Assembly: GCA_033782935.1 (NCBI GenBank)
Contig: JAWQEG010001348.1
Coordinates: forward strand, 1 to 64,000
From: Petrolisthes cinctipes
Taxonomy: Eukaryota > Arthropoda > Malacostraca > Decapoda > Porcellanidae
Length of the DNA: 64,000 nt
Reading direction: 5' to 3'
A program made the translations under genes and the position numbers. The notes beneath the pieces were generated by a model, which made no database searches, was not told the DNA's origin, and worked only from the letters and a program-made list of their open reading frames with translations. This document shows, piece by piece, positions 34,800 to 46,000 of this stretch (position 1 is the first letter of the stretch; every line of letters starts with the position of its first letter).

Positions 34800-35020
34800 T
34801 AGGTATATTTGGAAGAAAATTGTAAGGATGGAACAGTCAGGCAGGTGAAGAAAGGGAACTCCAAAGAAGAGGATTATGGATGTGGTAAGGGAGGATATGC
34901 TGGTGGTTGGTGTGACAGGGGAGATGGAAATATGAGGACAGATGAACTCCTATGGGAACCTCGAAAGGGAGCAGCCAAAAGAAGGAAGCTCATGGGCAGA
35001 AAGTATGTATTGTGTGCGGT
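34800..35020 (+). mobile_element. C-terminal relic of another LINE
   Basis: Broken frames read RMEQSGR, then KKRIMDVVREDMLVVGVTG, then LEREQPKEG. This is the typical last segment of a widespread animal LINE reverse transcriptase (GRPKRRFMDVV...EDM...VGV...). The following stretch GGGCAGTACTTAAAGGGTTT recurs almost unchanged at about 48655. Confidence 0.65.
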
Positions 35021-36905
35021 GGTGGGCAGTACTTAAAGGGTTTTGGCACATTTTTGAAATCAACAACTCTTTTACAATTCTTCAACTGTCCCTAATTTCA
35101 TTTTATCTACTTGCTTGTAGTCCACCCTCTCTTATCACCTCCCTTATCCTAATCAAATTAATCGCGGGTGTCTTACAATGCTATTATAGCATGTTGTATC
35201 GATGGAGAAGTAAAAAAGTTTGCTTTTGATAGGCTACAAGAAACGCTATTTGTAAATTAGACCCTATTCACCTAATGAAAATCTGCGCAACTGTAATACA
35301 TAATATATCTAATATTAAAAGGCAAGATATTCACACATTTAATAGATAAATGTGTGAATGTGCTGTTTGTGTATGTCAATATATTGAACATCCACTACGA
35401 GTGAGCTTCACAGGCCCAGCTTGCAGGAGCTACAACAGTATCTGCAGGGTATGGTATGGGTATTTGTACTTTTTTAATGTGATCAGATGGTGACAATGTG
35501 TGATTAGCAATGGTCTCATGATGGAAAGAGGGTGTGGTATGTTAGTGTTACAAGTTAAGCGGAAGTAAAAGATTATAATTATATATTGCCTATGCCATTG
35601 AATGAATTTTGTTTCCAGTCTGAAATTAGTCAAAAATGACTTGATGAAACTAATCAATTCCAATTAGCTCCTTAGTTTATATCCTTAGCAAGTTAGAAAC
35701 AATGAATGTAGAGAGAACAACAATAGGAAAAGAAAAAATAAATAATTTGTTGCATTGCATTGCAGGACCTACATCGTGATGTGAAAACTGAAAATAAAAT
35801 GTAATAATTAATATAAGGACCATTATTTATAGGTAGAAAATTAAAGTAGCATACAATACAGCTACATGAGATAGCCTAGCACTTGCGTCTCATGACCTGA
35901 TTAAAGAGTCCTACTAAGTTACTGTACTGGAAATATTATAAAACATTGAGTGGAAGGCTACAATACCATAAACCAGCAGGCCTCTCAAGAGATAGTGATA
36001 AAATTAAGAATGTAGCAGATAGGAATTTAGCAAGTCAGCAGAGAGGGTAAATAAGGGTGTGTTTGTGTGTGCGTCAGCCCAGAAAGGCCAAGTATGGTGA
36101 ATTTTCTCTATACATGAAGAATTAGAGGTAAAAATGGAGAAATTATATAAAGATTGTGCAAGAGTAAATAGGGAAATTTCTAACAGACGAAATATCAGAG
36201 AGATGGTAAATGTGCGACTATCTTATCAGGAGTAAACAGGGAATTTTGAGGTAAAAAGGGAAAATCTGATGTTGAGGTTGGAGAAATTTCGTGAAGCAGA
36301 CCTGGCAACACTGCGTCATTCAGTGTTGACGTGAGGTTGATGGAAGTAGGACGGTACACGCCTCCTGTCATGACCCCTCCACCCACATAACACGTATATA
36401 TCCAACAACAGCACTTATTACACCCATACATCTGTGTCCACTGAGGTAATGTGTATGTTACTGTGTCATATGCGTTATTAGCCACCTGTAGGAAGTTATA
36501 TTTCATCAAGTATGTTTTGTTTATCTTAACTGATATGACAAGACTGTTGTTGTTGTTCCAGGAAATGTTATTTTAGTAGTATTGGCGTTATGTAATTGAT
36601 AGTAGTATATTGAGAGTGTGTTTTTATTATAATGTAGTTTATTTGTTACTTGTCTTCTAGCCTGTACGTAGTAATTATATCCTGTGCCAATAACAAATTA
36701 TAAGGAAATGACCCCGAGAATAATAATGATAATTATTATTATTATATTTAAGAGATTAGGACACTGTAGTATATTACCCATTACATAATTCCCAGTAAGG
36801 TAGTGGTGGTTCTATTCATCTAATTATTATATAACCATGAAGCATTATATATAAGCCAGTACGTGTATATAATTATACTGACTGACATGGGAAAAGTTTG
36901 GTATT

Positions 36906-37247
36906 TATTGAAAGAATTGCCGTTTTGTAGCAGTGTTGCCAGATCCGGCTAGATCCCAATATTTTGCCCCGGTCATTTCCTGTACTTTACCACGGTTATT
37001 TCCCGGTAGTTTGCCCAGGTTAGGTCCCGGTAGCTTGCCCAGGTTAGGTCCTGGTAGTCTGCCGTGGTCTAGGTTAGGTAAGGTCAGGTTAACTTCAAAA
37101 TGCCCCATTTGAATATGCCCTATCTTGGAAATGGGGCATTTGCAGAGGATATGCCATAGAAAAAAATACCGATAGTCTTAGAATGGTCTAAATAAGTGGG
37201 TAATGAAGGTAGAAAAACCGTACCCGATAACGGCAATTCTTTCAATA
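36906..37247. mobile_element. small element with 19-bp inverted ends and internal 24-bp repeats
   Basis: TATTGAAAGAATTGCCGTT at the left is repeated as reverse complement at the right end. Inside are about three tandem copies of a 24-bp unit (CCGGTAGTTTGCCCAGGTTA and variants). A related copy without clear ends lies at about 37480-37700. Confidence 0.65.
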
Positions 37248-37479
37248 TTTACCAAAAGTTTGAGTAGTAGGCTCTTGACTGTTACTAATGGTCAGTAATA
37301 TCAGTAATGGTCTGGATGAAGCAGAATAGTACAGTTGGCCCTCGATATATACTTGTTACTTGTTTGTAAGATATTCTAGGCCCCGCTCCACCAGCAGATG
37401 GCACTCTGCAGGGCCTCCCTCAATATTATTAAACACTATAATTGGTATTATTATAGAAGTACTGCATTCTTGGCTAGGG

Positions 37480-37700
37480 CCGTGCAGTGTTACCACATCC
37501 GGTCCCGGTCACTTTATGATAGTTTACACCAGTTATATCCCGGTAGTTTGCCCAGGTTAGGTCCCGGTAGTCTGCTGTGGTCTAGGTTAGGTTAGGTCAG
37601 GTCAGATTAGGTCAAACTAATTTCCTAGTCTCGAGAAAAACACCATAGATGAAAAGTGTCTTAGAATGGTCCAAAATAGTGGGTAATGATACTAAATATA
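37480..37700. repeat. diverged copy of the 36906-37247 dispersed repeat
   Basis: Shares CCCGGTAGTTTGCCCAGGTT, the GTGGTCTAGGTTAGGT block and the distal GTCTTAGAATGGTC...TAGTGGGTAATGA with the element at 36906-37247. Confidence 0.7.
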
Positions 37701-38621
37701 CAACATAGTGAACTCAGTACTTCTGTAAATTTACCCTATAATCACTTCTAATGCTCATATCATTCATGTCATAACACTCAGCAAACAGATATGTTTTCAA
37801 TCTTTTTTTAAATGTCCTGCAATTTTCACTACTCCAGATATTTAATGGCAATCCATTAAAGAGCCTTGGTGCACACCTTTCACTCTGAAACCCATTGTCA
37901 GATTGCTCCTCGGTTCATTTAACCTGTATTGTTTGTCACTATGCCTGAGTTCCATATAGGTGTTTACTTGAAAACCTCTTAAAAAATTCGTTAAATATTC
38001 TGATTTTCCAAATTTCAAGGCTTGAATTGTTAGAAGACATAGCTTGTACACAATCCTCTCCTTTATTGGTAGCCAATGTAAGTCAATGAGTGCTGGAATT
38101 ATCCTCTCATGAGATGGAAGACCTTTAATTAAACTTGCAGCTCTGTTCATTATCTTTTGCAGTTTTCTTAACCGATAGTCTGGCAAACCATTATAGAGGG
38201 AATTGCAATAATCCAGTTGGCTTATGACATTGTTGTGAAGAAGCTCTTCACAGTATCCTCATCTAATTATTTTCTAACAAAAGCAGTGTTCCTCAACTGG
38301 TAACCAGAAACCTTTAACACTTGATTAATTTGAGCTTTGAAAGAAAGATTTTCATCTAGTAGCACTCCTAAATCTCTCACTTCATTTCTTATATCCAGCG
38401 TACTACCATGCACTTGTAAACTTGAGATATCTAATCTTCTAAGATTGGTCTTCTTTCCATCGACCAAACATTCAGTTTTACTTGGATTTGGCTTCAGTTG
38501 TCCTATCCTTAATATCAGACATAACAACACTCAATTCTCCTTAGCATCCACCACATTATTTATAGACATATAAAACTGGGTATCATCAGCAAATAAGTTC
38601 ACACCATGCTTCACTAATATA

Positions 38622-39365
38622 CAGGGTGTATCACGAGGTATATCATTAAATTACACCAGATATATAAAATAAAATTTTGTGTATATTTTGTTGTATAAAG
38701 TATGCTGTGTGTGATCTCAGTAAAGTACAATGAATACTGATAAAAACTATTTTAACGTGTGTTGTCAAATGGCGGTGAGCGTCGGAGGGAGTGGAAGCCT
38801 AATATGTTTTTCGGACCAAAGAGGCCTTATTTATTTAATCTTAATAAGTTTTATCATGATTGCAATATTTATGTGATGTTCTATAACGTACATTGAATCA
38901 TATTTTCAATGCAGAGGGATAATACCAGTCCCCTATTAATAATATTCGACGAAATATAATTAATATCTTTTGGAGGTTAGGTAAACTTTACCCGACATAA
39001 CGCCAGCTGCAAGTCTTAGCATTTCCCTACATTTCAAGGATTTTCTTCTTATACAGGCCTGGTATTATCCCTCTGCATTGAAAATATGATTCAATGTACG
39101 TTATAGAACATCACATAAATATTGCAATCATGATAAAACTTATTAAGATGAAATAAATAAGGCCTCTTTGGTCCGAAAAACATATTAGGCTTCCACTCCC
39201 TCCGACGCTCACCGCCATTTGACAACACACGTTAAAATAGTTTTTATCAGTATTCATTGTACTTTACTGAGATCACACACAGCATACTTTATACAACAAA
39301 ATATACTCAAAATTTTATTTTACATCTCTGGTGTAATTTAATGATATACCTCGCGATACACCCTG
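38622..39365. mobile_element. 744-bp foldback element with ~310-bp inverted arms
   Basis: Left arm about 38622-38938 and right arm about 39059-39365 are near-perfect reverse complements (starting CAGGGTGTATCACGAGGTAT; ending CGCGATACACCCTG), separated by about 120 bp. TA lies outside both ends (38620-38621, 39366-39367). It is inserted in the L2/CR1-like LINE between the GVPQGS and FADD segments, so it is younger than that LINE copy. There is no transposase. Confidence 0.92.
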
Positions 39366-40115
39366 TATGTGTTACTTCAATAGTGTAGATACAGAAGAGA
39401 ATTGGACCCAATACACTCCCCTGAGGGACTCCTCTTCGCAGGGGTTTCTTCCTTGATAAAGTTTTCCCAACCTGTACACAATATGTTCTATTTCTTAAAA
39501 AACTTTCCAGATAGGCCAATGCATTTCCTTCTACACCTATAGACTTTAAGTCATCTAGAAGTATCAAATGCAGCACTCAAATCAAACATAATAAGAACAC
39601 TACACTTTCCTTCATCCATCAACACTAGTAGATCATTAACGACCATACATAGTGCAGTCTCAGTCGAATATAACTGCCTATAAACAGACTGACTATCAGG
39701 TATAGCCTTCACCTCATTCAAGTGATGCCATTTCTGATCTAAAATTACATTTTCAATCACTTTGATAAAAAGGTCAGATTTGATACTGGTCTGTACTAAC
39801 TCAGACTCTGAGGGTCAAGGTTACCTTTAACAATTGGTTTAATAATAGCTAATTTCTTACTCTCCGGAAATACATTATTATCAAGACGTAGATTAATAAT
39901 TTGCAAGAACACTTGAAAAATATCATCAACATATCTACTTATTATAACATCCAACATAGGTAACGGATCATTATCACAATGAGTTAATTTCTCTCCATGT
40001 ATAATTTCCTTCACCTTGGCCATATCAATAGTTTGAAAGCAAAGTAGTTTACTCTCAGGCACTTGAGTATACCGATGTATCACATTCAAAACACTGTTTG
40101 AAAAACTTTCCACTA

Positions 40116-40118
<3 letters not shown>

Positions 40119-40146
<28 letters not shown>
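40119..40146. repeat. 28-base T run
   Basis: Pure T on the + strand, inside the coding part of the LINE relic, where it has replaced or expanded codons for Lys/Glu. Confidence 0.95.
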
Positions 40147-40920
40147 CAAAGAAATCTAAGAATTGTTTGCAAGCACTTTATCAGGATATCCCTCAGGCAA
40201 CCTTGGCTTCTTTTTGTTACCAGTTAAATTTTTGAGTATGAGATATAGTTTATTCATATATTTTGTCCTGGCCTCCATAACTTTACTCTTTATGAATATG
40301 ATGATTAAATTTAGCATATATATCCTTTTCCCACTGGCTAAGTAAATAACTTAATATGTATGGTAAGGAATAACAGAAGCCTGGGAAAATATTTGGTGGT
40401 GATTCATTGAGGGACCGAGTGTAAAATGAAATGGTGGCTACAAAGATATATTCATTGTACAGTATACATATTGAGAGTCTACATCACAGTCATTCATTCA
40501 TACAGGTGAAACACTCTGGATCAGCTTGTCTCGGTCCATCCTTCCTTGACTTTGATTTTCAGTGTTTTCAAGCATAGTATGTCCAGGCATTTTGAATTCA
40601 ATGACAGGAAAGTAAATGTAACTCTGTAGATGCACATGTAAAGGCCGTCATATTGGTCACCTGACTTTTAATCTTTGTATGTCAATTATTTTCTTCTGTA
40701 ATTACAAATCATTTGATGTTAATCCAATAATGGTATACTGTATTATGTAAGATGTAAACTATTATTTATGGGTCATTTAAATAGTGTAGTTTTTAATATG
40801 TTATGTTATCTGTAGTGCTTCTCTCTGGCAACTGATAAGAAAATTCAAAGTATATAGGCTATGTTAGTTATGCTGTAAAGAGGCATACAGTAATTTATCA
40901 CCTGTTGTATAAGACTTTGC

Positions 40921-41000
40921 TATCTATCCGTCTATAGCTCCGACACCTCACTCCCTCCGGGAACTCCCACCAAGAGGGTGGCCACGACTTTGCTGAATAA
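40921..41000 (-). mobile_element. short 3'-end fragment of LINE family A
   Basis: On the minus strand GTGGCCACCCTCTTGGTGGG and GAGCTATAGACGGATAGATA match the coding end and stop region of the element at 49005-51091. Confidence 0.65.
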
Positions 41001-42697
41001 TAGTGAAAATGATGGAGTATTGTTGATTTATCTGTGTCAGTTGAAGCCATCCTGAAGTGCTGGCAATGTCTGAGCATGAGTGTTAATTCCATAAATATGT
41101 ATGGTACTGTACAAGGTTATAGCTTATCTAACTCGTTGATACTTTGATTAGTATTGCTTTAGAGATAACCCTTATCAGTATGCTAATGGGTATGTGGTCT
41201 GGTACTTGAGAACTGCTTACTCACATACTGTGTACATAACTGCCCTTATTCTATAATTATATATCAGTTCACCAACCTAGGCTTGGCTACAGTAGAGTGT
41301 ACATATTCAGTCATTCATACATATTGATTGTTGCCTTATTCCATTTAGAAAACTACTCTCAATTAAGGGTTTGCCACAGTAAAACAGTAACAACTTATCC
41401 ATTTTATTTTTTTAGGGTTTTAGTCTATCTATTGGGCACTGTCCATCCCTACTCCCAAAAGAATCCCCAGATGGTGTTTGTGTAATATTGTATAATGTGC
41501 TGTGTTGAACAGAAGGAATTCTTGGATATTTTGAAATAGCTGTTGTAGGTGATATTTACAGGAATGTGTGTGTTGTGCAACTGGGGTGGTCTGACATCCC
41601 AGTTGTAGAAGACAGAAGTAAATGTAATCAGCAACCAAGGTTTTGGAGATAGTATAAAGCCATGAAATTCAAAGATTGTAGCCATAACAAAGTCGGCAAA
41701 ATGGAATCTACTGATTCATCCATGTTATACCAACTACTTTATGTCAGACTACCTGTACTGTAGTTTGAGTACAGTACAGTAGTGTTGTAACTTTTGTGTT
41801 ACAGGTGGAGAGATCAGCAGCCTACAGTTTTACTGATATCTTGGGTGAGACTACCACAAAGTCTCTAGTCATCTCTGTGTACACAGTTGTAACTCCCTTG
41901 CATGCCTCATTCCTACCATCTCTCTCTCATGTGCTTTTATCTATCCCTCCACTTTTCTTCCCCCAACCTACCTTGTCATAATGGAGTGAGCAAATTATGT
42001 CTTAAATTGTGCATAAAATTGTTCAGGACATCATTTCTTCTATATGAAAAGTTACAGCCATGAAATACCTCCACTTTCTGGGATACCTACTAATTTAAAA
42101 TATTTTTCTTAATAGTTATATATAAATCCATTTAATTAAATTAATTATAAAGATTTACATCTGATCTCATAAGGATTAGTATAATTGGTTAAACCTTGCC
42201 ACCTAGAGTTTAAGAGTTACCTTACACATCAAACCATGAGATATAACCAAAGTTATTGTCATTGGCTGTAGTCCATAGTCATCAGCTACACGAATACATC
42301 ATACTGCATGGACTAAGTATGCCAACAAAGGGATAGATGTTATGGTTGTAGCCACATATGTGTATAAAGCATAAAGCTGGATACTGTCTGTGTGTCACGC
42401 TTAGCTTATGTCACAGTTATTTCTGTTGGTGGGGTTGCTTACTAACCATATGCTGTATGTCTGTCTTCATGATCATTAAGCAATCAAGTGTAGGTGCCAC
42501 TTTTCACATCTCTCAAACAGTACAATACAGGTATTACATAATCATGATCACTACACAGATCAGCCACCAAACTGATTAATTAAGGTGATCACAATGTTCA
42601 GTTGTGAGTCACTACCCAGTCCAATATCAGGTGTTCTTAAAGCATCTGAGAGTGTCTGAAATATATTCATTAAGGGGGAAGTACAGTGTTGGTAAAT

Positions 42698-42813
42698 CTG
42701 GAGCAACTGATTCCTCCAATCTATTCCAAGCAACAGAACACCATTATTTTTGTTCGTATGGCCCTGTTTCCTGGCATATTTTGGAGGAATCATGGCACTC
42801 CAATGTAACAATA
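42698..42813. repeat. ~115-bp hairpin repeat
   Basis: The left arm CAACTGATTCCTCCAATCTA and the right arm TTTTGGAGGAATCATGGCAC are inverted. Same family as 54771-54883 and 61821-61930. Confidence 0.7.
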
Positions 42814-43082
42814 GTTAAAAATAATGAACTAACCATTATGTACAGATATATTGTATTTGGAAATATCCTTGTCAATTCCCCTTTTATCCATCCTAGTACT
42901 GTGCAGCATTGAGTGAGTTACCTTGCTGTGATTGTTGCATTATCTTTGTAAAAAGATGTAACTGTTAACTACCCTGTAAGGTAGGTAAGCCAACATGTAT
43001 ATGGATGTCAAGGTTTTTTATTACCTAACACACATTGGCTATAAAGGAATGACAGTTATATCCCTTGGTAGGTAGCAGCAGG

Positions 43083-46000
43083 ATGCAGCAGTCAACCAAG
43101 AAGCCTAAGGTTGTGGGATACTGGTTCAATGAGAAGAAATGTCAGAAGTTTGGAGTGGCTGAACTGAAAGCAGAATGCGAGTGAGTACAGTATACAGTAG
43201 TTTAATATCATACAATACTGGTGAAAAAACATAATTTGTTGCTGTATAATGTTTTACAACTCCTTCTTTGTCAGTCAAAGTTCCTCTCATCTTACCTTAC
43301 TCATTCTAATTAAATTTCCCCTAGCGTGTAGCTGACGCCCCTTACTTAGGTCAAGGTTTACATGTAGGGGTGAATACTGTTAGATTTCTTGACCACCTCT
43401 ACCACTTCTTTCTTACACCTTTTCTCATCTAGTAATGGCCAAATAAGGCCCAAAACTGGGGTTGACTTGCGCAGTGTACACCTGGGTTCTATGCTTGCTG
43501 TTCAGGTGTGTCCTTTGCTGATAAATGCTGACATGCAAAGCTATTTAGTAAGTTGAGGGATTGAGTAACTTAAGACATTCCATAATTGTGACTTCAATTG
43601 AGACACTGAGAAAGCAGAGACATTGAGTTAATGGAAACATTTCTTATATTGAGACATTGGGTAATACTGTATGTGACTTTGAGTTACAGGTACTGTACTT
43701 GGTTCTAGGCAGGGGGCCATAGCCAAATTGTTTCCTTCCATCTTTCCTTCTAATTACTGTACTGTATATTTAGTTCTGTGTCAAGGATTGAAACAGTTGC
43801 CTACATTTTTTCATTATGTAACTACCATACCAAATATGAGATGTGAGCAATGAACAGATGGTGAAAAACGCACACATAGTGTGATACATGCATTATGATT
43901 ATGAAGTAGTTAAAATGTTGTGTTCTTATCAATATTTTTCAAAGAGACAGTGCAAAAGTTGATTGACTTATTCCTGGCTTACTTTCTGTTGTTAGATTTT
44001 TGACATATTGTACTGGTAATGTAACTTTGGGATATAGTGTATGGTACAGTTTATGGAGAACATATTTGGTATTATCACCCCCTTAATGATACAGTACAGT
44101 ATAAGCTAATTTTTACTGAATACAAATTTGTCATTTTCAGGAGCAGAGGCATCAAACTAGTGAAGGTAAAGTATGATTTAGATGACCAAGTTTTACCTGA
44201 AAAATATAATTATTCTTGTGCAAGCATGACAAATATGAGAACTCTACAGTAAAGTGTAGCCAAAAATGTATGTACAAAAGTTAGTGTAGACTTTAGAGTA
44301 AGAGGGAAGAATGGAATGAATTAATATTAAGTACATCCTCAAAATTTTTCATGTAGGAATAGGGGGTTCTCACTCAGCTGATCAGCGTGACGTCACAATG
44401 TAAACATCCGCCAATTTGGTAGACTGGCAGGGTTGCCATTTGGTATTTTTCATTACCAAATCAGGCCCAATTTAGTAATGAAAAATCTGTTTGGTAATAT
44501 ATAATTTGATTTGGTATTGTATCTGAAAGGTGAATTGTCTGCTGTCTTGTAGATTAACTTACAGTACTACAAAACCTTCATCTACACAACATAGGCTACT
44601 GCTATTTCTAAGTGGAGATATAACTCCTATACCGGTATATCAAATCTCTTGGTATATATATATTCATAACTGTGAGTGTAAGAAATATATACATACAGTA
44701 TAATTGCAGTATATATTACACTAAACGTACGATAACTCCATTTATCTATTAGAAACACAGGGTGTTCTCAGTATTTGCGCTATCATAGTTCTGAAACCTA
44801 CCAATCAAATCTCGTCTATGTATTCATAAATAATAATCTGGTTAATGCAAATATTAATAGCATAACTGCATAAGATTTAAAAGATGGTAAGAGGGTGCAG
44901 TTGTTGCGCGAGTAGCAGCCAGTGCGATTGTACAGATCATGAATATGCTACCCGGTCATAGCCTATGTGACTATTTGATATCATCACCCAACCCTGAGTA
45001 CAACTTCCAGTCCATGAAATGTCACAAAAGTTTAAAGGCACACTACATTTTAACCATTGGTTGAGTTAAAGAAGTGATTGTTTGACAAACATCAAGACCA
45101 ACATCAAATTCGGCACCATATGGACCTTCATACAGTTATTGTGAGAAGCACGGTATATATTTATCCCTATTTCTCTGCATAATTTTCATATCTGCCACTG
45201 AATGAGCTAACACTTTAAATTATTATCCCATATGGTTATTATAGAGGAGAATATTAATTCCAAACTAATCATTATTTTCCTGTAATTATTAGGGTTTTCC
45301 CCTACCCAAAACCCCCAATTTCCCCGGCTCTTCCCCAAGATTGTAGGGGGAGGAGAGGGGTTTGATGTTGGCTCCCTGGATATTCGGGAGAACCATAAAT
45401 TCCTTCTCTTGATCAGCAGTTTCTCGTGTGCTTTTCCTTGGTTTCTTATCACCTTAGGGATCCAAAAGAAGGACAAACCAGGAAGTTTGTCTGTGTTAGA
45501 ACATCTCACCATGCAGCAAAACCGTGACATTCTTAAATATCCCCTTGAAGGAGGTTTAACACTCGTCCAAATCAATGAAACGTACTAGACATAACCACTA
45601 CCCTCTGCTTGTATACATAGAGGTTTACTACCAACATGGCTGCCGAGCGCACAGTGACGTCACATGAGAACTCCCTATTGTTCAAGTGTAGGCATGATTT
45701 TGAAATCTAAAGTTAAATTTTCATGAAAACTGAAGTACACTAACCTATTAAAACCAGGATTTGAAATGTATATACAGTATTTAAATTCTACTTTATTTTA
45801 CCCAAACACTAAGCTTTATGCTGCCAGCAGATTGATCTGAGCATCCCAATAGAGGAGCAGGGACCATTTGACCTTCTGCTTCACAAACTGACAGCACTAT
45901 TTGCTCAAGCTCGCAGCCAGGACCCCAAAGTATGTACAATAATGTTGTGTTAATAATCTCACACGAGTAAGCTGATTCCTTTTGTCCTTCAATTTTGGGA

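Larger units (their letters stand above)
37713..40370 (-). mobile_element. degraded L2/CR1-like LINE (reverse transcriptase), interrupted
   Basis: Read on the minus strand, in order: LTGNKKE and a degenerate FFE...KI segment (around 40150-40250); VFPESKKLAIIKPIVKG; MFDLSAAFDT (RT motif with the first catalytic Asp); LRRGVPQGSVLGPILF (around 39400); HGVNLFADDTQFY with the catalytic ADD (around 38600); KPNPSKTECLVDG; LRKLQKIMNRAASLIKGLP; LHWLPIKERIVYKL; and a C-terminal RTFKKRLKTYLF ending near 37713. The motif order and the LHWLP segment are typical of L2/CR1 elements. Several frameshifts and stops make it inactive. It is split by the foldback element at 38622-39365 and by a 28-base T run (poly(A) on the coding strand) at 40119-40146. 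Confidence 0.88.
32977..43082. other. GLE1-ITPK1 intergenic region, filled mostly with transposon relics
   Basis: The GLE1 3' UTR begins here without an obvious early AATAAA. Apart from the mobile elements listed separately (33838-34097, 34462-34590, 34800-35020, 36906-37247, 37713-40370 with a foldback inside, 40921-41000, 42698-42813), I see no exon or RNA gene. The stretches 35.0-36.9 and 41.0-42.7 kb look like unstructured AT-rich DNA. ITPK1 may have a non-coding first exon here. Confidence 0.55.

Noticed and set aside
37331..37350. CAGTTGGCCCTCGATATATA as the left end of another pogo-like element
   Set aside because: No matching inverted right end was found nearby.
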